Assembly (NCBI GenBank): GCA_027592035.1
Contig: JAQCIK010000005.1
Coordinates: forward strand, 1 to 64,000
Direction of reading: 5' to 3'
Length of the DNA stretch: 64,000 nucleotides
Origin: Casp-actino8 sp001510455
GTDB taxonomy: Bacteria > Actinomycetota > Acidimicrobiia > Acidimicrobiales > Ilumatobacteraceae
Below are positions 16,769-24,764 of this stretch, piece after piece. The notes beneath the pieces are model-generated. The model made no database searches, was not told the origin of the DNA, and worked only from the letters and a program-made list of their open reading frames with translations. The translations under genes were made by a program, and so were the position numbers. Each line of letters opens with the position of its first letter. Position 1 is the first letter of the stretch.

Positions 16769-18195
16769 CGGGGTGAGTTCGGGGCGACCAAGGGCCAGGG
16801 GCGTTCGCGTTCCATGTCGAGCGCGATGTCGAGAAGGAGTTGCTCGCTGTAGTGCCGGCCGACCACCTGCAGGCCGACTGGCAGACCATCGACGAAACCG
16901 GCCGGCACGGAGACGGCCGCGTTGCCGTGAAGATTGGCCGGGAAGGTCAGGCGGCCGTTGTTGCCGGCTCCGGCCGTGACCCCACCGAACACCGACGGCA
17001 GTGGTCCCTCGGCATCGAAGGCGACGTCGGGGTTGCTCGCCGTCAACACGAAGTCGACTCCGGTCGAGGGATCGAAGATCTCGGCCATTCGTTCGTTCAA
17101 GGCTTGGCGGCGCGATTCGATTCGTGAACGGGCCTCGGTGCCGTAGCGACCGATCGTGCTCTCGAGTCCGAAGCGCATCTCGGGTGTGAGGACGTCGGCG
17201 CAGTCGGGCCAGTGTTCGCCGAGATCGGCGTGGATCTCGATCATGCCGCTGATGCTCCAGGCCGCTCCCATGCTCGGCAGTGACGTGTCGACGTCGACGA
17301 TCGACCAGCCGAGACGACTGGCGAGAGCCTCGGCCTCGGTTCTCAACACGTCCCACATCGCCGGCGAGACCGCAGCCCCGCCCCAATCGGGGACGATGGC
17401 CACTCGTGCGCCGCGGAGCGCGTCACGGAAGGTCCCGAGTTCGGTTTCCCACGACGTGGGCTCGGGGAGGCTGAACGGGTCGCGCGCATCGCGGCCCGTG
17501 CTCACGTCGAACCAGCGCGCGGTGTCCCGCACACTGCGCGACACGCAACCGATGTTCACCGTGAGATTGCCGAGCTGAACTTTCGGGGCCCGTGGGATGC
17601 GACCGAAGGTGGCCTTCAGACCCACGAGGCCTGTGAAGCCGGCCGGGATACGAATCGATCCGCCGCCGTCTCCGGCGGTGGCGAGTGTGACGAGCCCACC
17701 GGCCACGGCCGATGCACTGCCGCCCGACGATCCCCCGGGAGTTCGTCCCGACTGCCATGGATTGTGCGTGGCACCGTTCAACACCGTGCGAGTGACGTTG
17801 ACTCCTCCGAACTCGCTGGCGGTCGTGAGTCCGGTGAGCACGGCCCCGGCGGCCTCGAGACGTTGCACCATCACCGAGGTATTGGTCGCCTTGCGGTCGG
17901 CGAACACCACACATGCCTCGGTGTCGGGCCAACCCTCCACACGATCGAGTTCTTTCACGCCGATCGGAACACCACCGAACGGGAGTGACACGTCGGCTCG
18001 AGCGGCGGCGGCTCGTGCACGTTCGGGATCGAGGAACGAGAAAGCGTTCAGATCACTCGACGCAATGGCGGACAAGGTGGCGTCGAGTTCTTCGGCGGGG
18101 GAGCGCTCGCCCCGACGGAAGGCGTCGACGAGCGAACACGCATCACCGGTCCAGGGTGCATCGGATGGCTGTGACGAGTTCGGGGTCGACGACAT
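16765..18195 (-). CDS. Amidase (amidase-signature family)
   Basis: 476-aa amidase with the Ser-cisSer-Lys triad: Lys in IGVKELDR, cis-Ser and nucleophile in GRTPGGSSGGSASAVAGG, and the glycine-rich segment GGGSIRIPAGFTGLVGLK. It hydrolyses an amide to acid and ammonia, or acts like an indole-acetamide or aryl amidase; no GatCAB partner genes are near. The ATG at 18195 is supported by TAGCGT 7 nt upstream, although the frame is open further up. First gene of the coupled amidase-MFS-CoA-transferase operon; divergent thioesterase 37 bp away. Confidence 0.9.
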   Translation of the reverse strand: MSSTPNSSQPSDAPWTGDACSLVDAFRRGERSPAEELDATLSAIASSDLNAFSFLDPERARAAAARADVSLPFGGVPIGVKELDRVEGWPDTEACVVFADRKATNTSVMVQRLEAAGAVLTGLTTASEFGGVNVTRTVLNGATHNPWQSGRTPGGSSGGSASAVAGGLVTLATAGDGGGSIRIPAGFTGLVGLKATFGRIPRAPKVQLGNLTVNIGCVSRSVRDTARWFDVSTGRDARDPFSLPEPTSWETELGTFRDALRGARVAIVPDWGGAAVSPAMWDVLRTEAEALASRLGWSIVDVDTSLPSMGAAWSISGMIEIHADLGEHWPDCADVLTPEMRFGLESTIGRYGTEARSRIESRRQALNERMAEIFDPSTGVDFVLTASNPDVAFDAEGPLPSVFGGVTAGAGNNGRLTFPANLHGNAAVSVPAGFVDGLPVGLQVVGRHYSEQLLLDIALDMERERPWPLVAPNSPR

Positions 18196-18202
18196 GGGAG
18201 GG

Positions 18203-18208
18203 ACGCTA
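18203..18208 (-). promoter_or_regulatory. Leaderless -10 element TAGCGT (amidase operon)
   Basis: TAGCGT on the minus strand, 7 nt before the amidase ATG at 18195. The divergent -10 TAGAGT starts only 10 bp further on. Confidence 0.6.
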
Positions 18209-18218
18209 GTGCGACTCG

Positions 18219-18224
18219 TAGAGT
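18219..18224 (+). promoter_or_regulatory. -10 element TAGAGT (thioesterase)
   Basis: TAGAGT, 8 nt before the thioesterase ATG at 18233; near-leaderless transcript expected. Confidence 0.5.
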
Positions 18225-18232
18225 CGTCGCCG

Positions 18233-19072
18233 ATGGACAGCCGCCAGTTCCTCGGTCTCGAGCCGACCCACAATCCGTATCGCTGGATCCTGCCGGTCGT
18301 GCCAGGTATCTCGACAGCCGGTGGATTCCTCTTCGGTGGTTGTGGTCTCGCCGCTGCGGTGTCGGCCATGGAGGGCACGGCTGGGCGGCGCGCCGTGTGG
18401 GCCACCGCGCAGTACCTGTCGTACGCGAAGCCTGGCGAGACGATGGACATCGACGTCACACTCGCCGTGAGCGGCCGTCAGATCACCCAGGCTCGCGCCG
18501 TGTGTCGGGTGGGTGATCGAGAGATTCTCACCGTGAACGCCGCACTCGGAGACCGAGATCTCGCCGAGGCCGGTCAATTCGAGACGATGCCGCCCGGTTT
18601 GCCGTCCCCGAGCGAGTGTGTCGAGCGTCCACACGTCCTCGACTGGTCGGACTCGATCAGTGGCCGCATGGATCAACGCATCGTGAAGGGACGGGAACGT
18701 CTCGAAGATCTCGACGGAACGCCCGGGGACGGTCAGGTCCTGTTGTGGTCGCGCATTCCCGAAGTGATCGACGGTGTCGACACGGCGACTCTGGCCATCC
18801 TCGGAGATTTCGTTCCGATGGGGGTTGGTCAGTCGCTCGGGATCAGGGGTGGCGGAAACAGTCTCGACAACACATTGCGCATCGGCCGTTTGGTGCCGAC
18901 CGAATGGGTGCTGCTCGACATTCGCGTCCACATGGTGCAGCGCGGATTCGGGCACGGTCTCGTTCACATGTTCGCCGAGGACGGAACGCTCATGGCCACC
19001 GCCAGTCAGAGTTGCATCGTGCGTTTCTGGCGCGACATGCCCGGCCCGGGACCCTCGGGTAAAGCGCGCTGA
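18233..19072 (+). CDS. Acyl-CoA thioesterase, double hot-dog (TesB-like)
   Basis: 279-aa double hot-dog protein. The first half contains GGFLFGGCGLAAAVSAMEGT and RAVWATAQYLSYAKPGETMDI-like strands; the second half contains DFVPMGVGQSLG and SLDNTLRIGRLVPTEWVLLDI-like segments, with the Asp/Gln/Thr residues expected of TesB-type enzymes. It hydrolyses acyl-CoA. An in-frame region upstream runs antisense to the amidase and is not used; ATG 18233 follows the TAGAGT element. Pairing with the divergent amidase/CoA-transferase operon suggests shared regulation. Confidence 0.85.
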   Translation: MDSRQFLGLEPTHNPYRWILPVVPGISTAGGFLFGGCGLAAAVSAMEGTAGRRAVWATAQYLSYAKPGETMDIDVTLAVSGRQITQARAVCRVGDREILTVNAALGDRDLAEAGQFETMPPGLPSPSECVERPHVLDWSDSISGRMDQRIVKGRERLEDLDGTPGDGQVLLWSRIPEVIDGVDTATLAILGDFVPMGVGQSLGIRGGGNSLDNTLRIGRLVPTEWVLLDIRVHMVQRGFGHGLVHMFAEDGTLMATASQSCIVRFWRDMPGPGPSGKAR

Positions 19073-19083
19073 TTCCCATGGGC

Positions 19084-19089
19084 CACAAT
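19084..19089 (+). promoter_or_regulatory. Possible leaderless -10 element CACAAT
   Basis: CACAAT, 6 nt before the ATG at 19096. The same hexamer and spacing occur before the sirtuin gene at 31014. Confidence 0.4.
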
Positions 19090-19095
19090 GGCCCC

Positions 19096-20085
19096 ATGAC
19101 AACGTCTTTGCCTCGTCGTGACGGAATGACCGTCCCGCTTCCCGGTCCGTTGCACAGTCATCGCGAGAAGCTGGGTGAACTGGCCGACCTCGGATACTCC
19201 GACATCTGGTCGGCCGAGTCCGACGGTGCCGACGCCTTCACGCCACTCGCGCTCGCCGCGGCCTGGGAGCCTCGTCTGCGACTCGGGACCGCAATCGTCC
19301 CGGCCTACACGCGCTCGCCGGCCTGTATGGCTCAGAGCGTGGCGAGTTTGGCCGACGCCGCGCCGGGGCGATTCGCCATCGGAATCGGATCGAGCAGCAA
19401 CGTGATCGTCGAACGTTGGAACGGTGTTCCCTTCGTCGAGCCCTACAAGAAGGTGCGCGACGTCGTGCGCTTCCTGAACGATGCCTTGAGCGGCGAGAAG
19501 ATCGTGAAGACCTACGACACGTTCGACATCAACGGTTTCAAGTTGGGTGTGCGTCCGGAACAGAAGCCGCAGATCTTGGTGGCGGCCCTGCGCGAAGGCA
19601 TGTTGCGTCTGGCCGGGCGCGAAGCCGATGGTGCCATCATCAACTGGTTGTCACCCACCGACGTGAGCAAGGTGGCCGGTGTGGTGCGAGATGCAGCCGG
19701 AGGTGCCGATCGGGAGATCGTGGCGCGCATCTTCGTGTGTCCGAGTGAGAACACCGACGTGGTGCGGGCGTCGGCTCGCTTCGCCATTGCCGCCTATCTG
19801 AACGTGCCGGTGTACGCGGCGTTCCACGAATGGCTCGGACGTGGCGAGCAGCTCCAGGGAATGTGGGATGCCTGGAAGGCCGGGGATCGCAAAGCGGCGT
19901 TGGCGGCGATTCCCGACGAGGTGGTGGACGATCTGGTGGTGCACGGATCGCCGGCCCATTGTCGTGAAGTGATCGATCAGTACTTCGCGAACGGCGTGAC
20001 GACGAGTTCGCTCGCGATCCTGGGTCTCGATCCGGAACTGAAGTTCTGGGAGGCCGTGCGCGATCTGTCGCCGTCGGCGACCTGA
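19096..20085 (+). CDS. LLM-class (F420-dependent type) oxidoreductase
   Basis: 329-aa luciferase-like monooxygenase fold protein. Family segments: LGYSDIWSAESDGADAFTPL near residues 28-47, LRLGTAIVPAYTRSP, FAIGIGSSSNVIVERWNG, and QKPQILVAALREGMLRLAGR. These match the actinobacterial F420-dependent LLM group; F420 rather than FMN use is inferred from the subgroup. An ATG six codons earlier (19078) is possible; 19096 is preferred because of the CACAAT element 6 nt ahead. Substrate unknown. Confidence 0.88.
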   Translation: MTTSLPRRDGMTVPLPGPLHSHREKLGELADLGYSDIWSAESDGADAFTPLALAAAWEPRLRLGTAIVPAYTRSPACMAQSVASLADAAPGRFAIGIGSSSNVIVERWNGVPFVEPYKKVRDVVRFLNDALSGEKIVKTYDTFDINGFKLGVRPEQKPQILVAALREGMLRLAGREADGAIINWLSPTDVSKVAGVVRDAAGGADREIVARIFVCPSENTDVVRASARFAIAAYLNVPVYAAFHEWLGRGEQLQGMWDAWKAGDRKAALAAIPDEVVDDLVVHGSPAHCREVIDQYFANGVTTSSLAILGLDPELKFWEAVRDLSPSAT

Positions 20086-20104
20086 CTCGTCAGTCCCTCG
20101 GAGA

Positions 20105-20278
20105 TCACGCAGCTCGTTCGGCGAAACCGTCGAGGATGCGTCGCATTTCGGCGATGCGCTCGAGGCCGATCCGGCACGTCTCGTCGTCGAGACGGAAAGG
20201 AATGGCTTGTTCGGCCACGAACTCGTCGAAGCCGTCGAACGCCATCTGATCGTCGGGGACACGGGTGATGCGGTTCAT
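20105..20278 (-). CDS. Small hypothetical protein, 57 aa
   Basis: Short acidic ORF MNRITRVPDDQMAFDGFDEF ending ILDGFAERAA. It has no family I recognise and no membrane segment. It fills an otherwise empty minus-strand gap between the LLM gene and the ABC exporter. CACCAT lies 6 nt before its ATG, similar to other leaderless starts here, but CANNNT is a weaker match. The codon use looks coding. Confidence 0.5.
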   Translation of the reverse strand: MNRITRVPDDQMAFDGFDEFVAEQAIPFRLDDETCRIGLERIAEMRRILDGFAERAA

Positions 20279-20330
20279 GAATCCATGGTGCCGAAGGGGT
20301 GTGACAAGGTCGCCGGTGAGGTCTTTTCTG

Positions 20331-20336
20331 TAGGTT
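20331..20336 (+). promoter_or_regulatory. Leaderless -10 element TAGGTT (ABC exporter operon)
   Basis: TAGGTT, 6 nt before the GTG at 20343. Confidence 0.6.
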
Positions 20337-20342
20337 CGAGTC

Positions 20343-22202
20343 GTGGGCCGCCCCGATAAACCCGACACCGCCGAGGGCTGGCTCCTTCTGCGTCGGACGC
20401 TGGTCGAACAGAAGTGGGGGCTGGTGGCCGGGGTGACCATCGGTCTGGCCTGGACGGCGGGCAAGGTGGCCGTGCCGCAGCTCACGAAGTTGGGGATCGA
20501 CCGGGGAATCGAGGGTGACGGCTCGCTCGCCTTGTGGGCCGGGTTGGTGGTGGCGGCCGGGGTGATCGCCGGAACGTTCACGGCCCTGCGCCGGTGGGTC
20601 GCGTTCCGAGAGAGTCGTTGGACCGAGACTCGTCTGCGCGAGCGAATCTTCTCGCATCTCCTGACGCTCCATTCCGGGTACCACGATCACATGGCGACCG
20701 GTCAGCTGATGAGTCGGGCGTCGTCCGATCTTCAACAGCTGCAGGCCTTCATCGTGATGATTCCGATCACGTTGTCGAACGTGGCGATGATCCTCGCCGT
20801 CGTCGTGTTACTGATCACGTCGCAACCGCTACTCGCGATCGTCGCCCTCGCGCCCCTGCCACTCGTCAACGTGTTGGCAAACCGTTTTTCGCGCCGGATC
20901 CACCCAGCGGTACTCGCAGTGCAGGCCGAACAGGCGCAATTGGCAACCGTGGTGGAAGAGACGGTGTCGGGCATTCGAGTGATCAAGGGTTTCGGTGCCG
21001 AGAAGGTTCGGGCCGAGAAGTTGAAAGTGGAGGCCGATGACATCCGTCGTGTCTCCATGAAGGCGGCCCGAATCCGCAGCAACTTCCTGCCCGCCATCGA
21101 CATCTTGCCGTCCCTCGGATTGATCGCCGTGCTCGGCATGGGTGGCCACCGGGTCATCGACGGGTCGATGACCGTCGGTGATCTGGTGAAGTTCAACGCC
21201 TACATCACGATGCTCATCTGGCCTCTGCGCAACATCGGCATGACGGTCGCTCTCGGTCAGCGGGCTGCAGTCGCTCTCATGCGTGTGAACGAAGTTCTGT
21301 CGACTCCGAGCGAGATCGTCGACCCTCCGCAGCCGAAGGCTCTGCCGAGTGGCGAACGAGTCGGAGCCGTCGAATTCGACGGCGTGCGATTCGGATACGA
21401 CTCGACGCGTCCGCTGCTCGACGGATTCTCGGTGTCGATTCCGGCCGGCCAGGCCGTCGCTCTCGTGGGAGCGACCGGCTCGGGCAAGTCGACCGTCGTT
21501 CGTCTGTTGTCGAGATTTCACGACGTCGGCGAAGGCGCCGTGCGGATCGACGGAATCGACGTGCGTGATTTGGGCTTGCACGATCTTCGCTCGGCGGTCG
21601 GCATCGTGTTCGAAGACACGTTCCTCTTCCACGACACCGTGTCGGCCAACATCGGGTTCGCTCGACCCGATGCGTCACCGGAAACGATCGAGCGAGCGGC
21701 CCGACTGGCCGGTGCCCACGACTTCGTGCAGCGACTTCCCGAGGGATACGACACGATGCTCGGAGAACGCGGGTATTCGCTGTCGGGTGGTCAGCGTCAA
21801 CGCATCGCCATCGCCCGTGCGATCGTGTCCGATCCGCGAGTGCTGGTTCTCGACGATGCGACATCAGCCGTCGACCCGTCGAAGGAACACGAGATTCGCG
21901 ATGCCATGGCCACGGTGATGGAGGGACGGACGACGATCGTGATCGCCCACCGGCCGGGCACCATCGCCCTGGCCGACACCGTCGTTCTGTTGGACGGTGG
22001 ACGAGCCGCCGCGATCGGAACCCACGAGGAGTTGTTGGCGACCAACGAGCGATATCGGCAGGTGTTGGCGGCGTGGGCGGTGCGCGACGACGTGGGCGAC
22101 GGCGACGGCCAGGTGGCCACTCCGGAGGAAACTCTCGACGAAGCGACCGGAGAGAGTGCTCGCACTCGGGCCGTCGTCACCTCCGACGAAGGAGGGGCGT
22201 AG
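20343..22202 (+). CDS. ABC exporter subunit, TMD-NBD fusion with degenerate catalytic Asp
   Basis: 619-aa half-transporter: six-helix membrane domain (about residues 20-310) then NBD (about 330-570). Walker A GATGSGKST and signature LSGGQ are intact, but Walker B reads VLVLDDATSAVD, with Asp where the catalytic Glu should be, and the Q-loop reads VFEDTFLF with Glu for Gln. Such an NBD is typical of one half of a heterodimeric exporter. GTG start follows TAGGTT by 6 nt. The second half starts 2 bp after its stop. Cargo (lipid, peptide or drug) is not readable. Confidence 0.9.
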   Translation: MGRPDKPDTAEGWLLLRRTLVEQKWGLVAGVTIGLAWTAGKVAVPQLTKLGIDRGIEGDGSLALWAGLVVAAGVIAGTFTALRRWVAFRESRWTETRLRERIFSHLLTLHSGYHDHMATGQLMSRASSDLQQLQAFIVMIPITLSNVAMILAVVVLLITSQPLLAIVALAPLPLVNVLANRFSRRIHPAVLAVQAEQAQLATVVEETVSGIRVIKGFGAEKVRAEKLKVEADDIRRVSMKAARIRSNFLPAIDILPSLGLIAVLGMGGHRVIDGSMTVGDLVKFNAYITMLIWPLRNIGMTVALGQRAAVALMRVNEVLSTPSEIVDPPQPKALPSGERVGAVEFDGVRFGYDSTRPLLDGFSVSIPAGQAVALVGATGSGKSTVVRLLSRFHDVGEGAVRIDGIDVRDLGLHDLRSAVGIVFEDTFLFHDTVSANIGFARPDASPETIERAARLAGAHDFVQRLPEGYDTMLGERGYSLSGGQRQRIAIARAIVSDPRVLVLDDATSAVDPSKEHEIRDAMATVMEGRTTIVIAHRPGTIALADTVVLLDGGRAAAIGTHEELLATNERYRQVLAAWAVRDDVGDGDGQVATPEETLDEATGESARTRAVVTSDEGGA

Positions 22203-22204
22203 CC

Positions 22205-24013
22205 GTGTGGGGCATGAACGCCGTCAGCGACGAGGATCGCCTCGATCGCGGTGAAACCCTCGGTGTGCTTCGACGCGCGTATCACGTCGCCGCGGCCCAA
22301 CGTCGATACATCCGGTTGGCTCTCGGGCTGGTGGTGCTGAGCACCATGGTCACTCTCGCCGGCCCGACCCTGGTTCGCTACGCCATCGACAACGGCATCA
22401 AGAAGGGTGACGGTGGTGCGCTCAACACCACGGTGGTGGTGTACGTGTGCGTGGTGCTGTTCGGCTACGTGGTCGGACGACTTCAGTTCGTCACTCTCAA
22501 CCGAGCCGGTGAGGGTTTTCTTCGTGACCTTCGAGTACTGACGTTCCAACGCATGCAACGCCAGTCGATGGCCTTCTTCGATCGTGAAAAAGCCGGTGTT
22601 CTGGTGTCCCGCATGACCGCCGACATCGAGTCGATGGGTGAACTCATCCAATTCGGTCTCCTGCAGTTCGTCTCGGCGTTCCTGCTGCTGGTGTTGGCGT
22701 CGATCCTGCTCGTCGTGATGTCGTGGCAACTCGCGTTGGTGGCGTTCCTCGTGATGCCGTTCATCTTCGCGGCGTCCATCAGGTTCCAACGCATGTCGAA
22801 CCGGGCGTATCTCGACGTACGAGAGCGGGTCGGCGACAACCTGTCCACTCTGCAGGAGGGAATCACCGGAGTTCGGGTGGTGCAGGCCTACGGACAGGAA
22901 CTCGAGTACTCGAAGAAGTTCCACCGCACCAACCGCCGGTTGTTCCGCTCTCACATGCACAGCGTGAGGGTCAGTACCTGGTACTTCGGTCTGGTCGAGT
23001 TCGCCGGAATCGCCGCCACCGGACTCATCATCGGTGTGGGCGGCTGGCTCGTGCATCGCGGTTCGGTCACCATCGGCACCATCACCGCATTCGTCCTGTT
23101 GCTGGCCAACCTGTTCGATCCGGTGCAGCAGTTGAGTCAGCTCTACAACACCATGCAGTCGTCGGCCGCTGCTCTTCACAAGTTGTTCGGGATCATCGAC
23201 GCCGTACCGGACGTCGACGAAGTGAGCGATCCGACACCTCTCCCGCACCGTGGAGAGATCGAAGTGCGCGAGGTCACTTTCGCCTATCAGGGTGCGTCAC
23301 GCCCGGCCCTCGAATCGGTGTCGATCACGGTGGGTGACGGTGAACGGCTCGCTCTCGTCGGCCCCACGGGGGCCGGGAAGTCGACTCTCGCCAAGTTGAT
23401 GGCTCGCCTCTACGACCCCACGCGTTCACTGGACTCCGGCCTCACCGGAGTGGTGCGTTTCGGCGGTATCGATCTGCGCAATGCATCGCATGCCGAACTT
23501 CGTCAACGCATCGTGGTCGTACCCCAGGAAGGATTCTGTTTCGCCGGATCGATTCTCGAGAACGTTCGGATCGCACGCGCCGATGCCACCGACACCGAGA
23601 TCGAACGGGCACTGGCCTCGATCGGTGCATTGGCGCGATTCCGGGCCTTCCCCGACGGACTGGATACCGAGGTTCGTGAGCGAGGCTCGCGATTGTCGGC
23701 CGGTGAACGACAATTGGTGGCTCTCGCTCGGGCCGCTCTCGTCGATCCGGCGGTACTCGTTCTCGACGAGGCGACCTCGAATCTCGACCCAGGAACCGAA
23801 GCCGAGGTCGAACGGGCGCTCGAACGACTCATGAGCGGTCGAACGGTCGTCGTGGTGGCGCACCGATTGTCGACCGTTCGACGGGCCGATCGCATCGCCG
23901 TGGTCGACGACGGACGACTGGCCGAACTCGGCACGCACGACGAACTGGTGGCACTCGGCGGGCGGTACGCCGCGCTCGCCGAGGCGTGGGAGAAGAGTCA
24001 GCCGAAGGTCTGA
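22205..24013 (+). CDS. ABC exporter subunit, TMD-NBD fusion with catalytic Glu
   Basis: 602-aa partner half-transporter. Membrane domain about residues 35-330, NBD about 350-600 with Walker A GPTGAGKST, Q-loop VVPQEGF, and Walker B VLVLDEATSNLD with the catalytic Glu; its signature is non-canonical, LSAGE. The GTG at 22205 is preferred over ATG 22214 because GGAGG lies 9 nt ahead of the GTG. Together the two proteins give one full catalytic site (this Walker B with the partner LSGGQ) and one degenerate site, as in TM287/288-type exporters. Confidence 0.9.
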   Translation: MWGMNAVSDEDRLDRGETLGVLRRAYHVAAAQRRYIRLALGLVVLSTMVTLAGPTLVRYAIDNGIKKGDGGALNTTVVVYVCVVLFGYVVGRLQFVTLNRAGEGFLRDLRVLTFQRMQRQSMAFFDREKAGVLVSRMTADIESMGELIQFGLLQFVSAFLLLVLASILLVVMSWQLALVAFLVMPFIFAASIRFQRMSNRAYLDVRERVGDNLSTLQEGITGVRVVQAYGQELEYSKKFHRTNRRLFRSHMHSVRVSTWYFGLVEFAGIAATGLIIGVGGWLVHRGSVTIGTITAFVLLLANLFDPVQQLSQLYNTMQSSAAALHKLFGIIDAVPDVDEVSDPTPLPHRGEIEVREVTFAYQGASRPALESVSITVGDGERLALVGPTGAGKSTLAKLMARLYDPTRSLDSGLTGVVRFGGIDLRNASHAELRQRIVVVPQEGFCFAGSILENVRIARADATDTEIERALASIGALARFRAFPDGLDTEVRERGSRLSAGERQLVALARAALVDPAVLVLDEATSNLDPGTEAEVERALERLMSGRTVVVVAHRLSTVRRADRIAVVDDGRLAELGTHDELVALGGRYAALAEAWEKSQPKV

Positions 24014-24015
24014 GC

Positions 24016-24036
24016 CACTCGCAGATTCAGCGAGTG
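24016..24036. terminator. Short hairpin between convergent genes
   Basis: CACTCGC (24016-24022) pairs with GCGAGTG (24030-24036) across a 7-nt loop, between the ABC exporter stop and the YceI stop. No U-run. It overlaps the last YceI codons, so its role as a terminator is uncertain. Confidence 0.3.
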
Positions 24037-24743
24037 AAGACCAGAACGAATTCGAGCAGGCCGTCGTCGCCCGTGACCGCGAAACCGTTCGACGGATTCG
24101 GAATCCCGTAATCGGCGAAAGTGACCGAGATGTTGCCGAACACTCCGATGCGACCGTTCGCATATTCGGCGGTGAGGGGGAACGTCACCGCATTGGTGGT
24201 GCCGCGCAACGTGAGATCGCCACTGGCGTCGACCGTGGTCTGTTCACCGTCGGCCGGAATCGAGCCGAGTTCGATCGGACTGGTGAGAACGAACGTCGCG
24301 GTGGGGTAGGTGGCCGTGTCCATGATGCGACCGTTGAACTGTCCGTCACGACGTGAACTGTCGCTCGTGATACTGGCGACGTCGACCGTGAAGTCGGCCG
24401 CCGTGACCGATGTGCCGGCAATCGTGAGCGAGCCGGTGACGGCATTCGTGCGGCCAACACCTTCGGTGTCGACGCCGCCGAGCACTTCTTTCACGCGGTA
24501 CCCGAGGGTGGACTCGTTCGTGGCCGTCCAGGTGCCGTCGACTCCGGTGGGCGCATCAGTGGGCGCAGGTGACGACTCGGTCGCGACCGTGGACGTGGTC
24601 TCGGCCAGAACCTGTGAGAGGTCGTCGGTCGAGAGTTTCTCCTCGGGCGGATTGATCACCTTGGTCCAGAGCAAGATGCCTCCGTACACGAGGCCGATCA
24701 ACACGGCGGCGGCGATCACGATGCGAACGATCCACTTGGTCAT
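24027..24743 (-). CDS. YceI family protein, membrane-anchored
   Basis: 238-aa protein with one N-terminal helix (residues about 6-27, MTKWIVRIVIAAAVLIGLV) and a Thr/Ser/Pro-rich linker to about residue 68, then a YceI lipocalin-like domain: DGTWTATNESTLGYRV, FTVDVASITSDSSRRDGQF, ATFVLTSPI and the DLTLRGTTNAVTFPLTAEY-type segment. YceI domains bind isoprenoid or lipid-like ligands outside the membrane. AGGAGA is the ribosome-binding site. It converges with the ABC exporter and lies 21 bp downstream of metH, so it may be transcribed with it. Confidence 0.88.
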   Translation of the reverse strand: MTKWIVRIVIAAAVLIGLVYGGILLWTKVINPPEEKLSTDDLSQVLAETTSTVATESSPAPTDAPTGVDGTWTATNESTLGYRVKEVLGGVDTEGVGRTNAVTGSLTIAGTSVTAADFTVDVASITSDSSRRDGQFNGRIMDTATYPTATFVLTSPIELGSIPADGEQTTVDASGDLTLRGTTNAVTFPLTAEYANGRIGVFGNISVTFADYGIPNPSNGFAVTGDDGLLEFVLVFTR

Positions 24744-24764
24744 GACTTCTCCTGGCGTTCGGCG

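Noticed and set aside
16769..17386. 206-aa N-terminal extension of the MFS ORF
   Set aside because: Arg-rich low-complexity shadow of the amidase gene; the ATGA overlap at 16765-16768 marks the start.
18196..18459. 88-aa N-terminal extension of the amidase
   Set aside because: It is antisense to the thioesterase gene, and the TAGCGT element supports ATG 18195.
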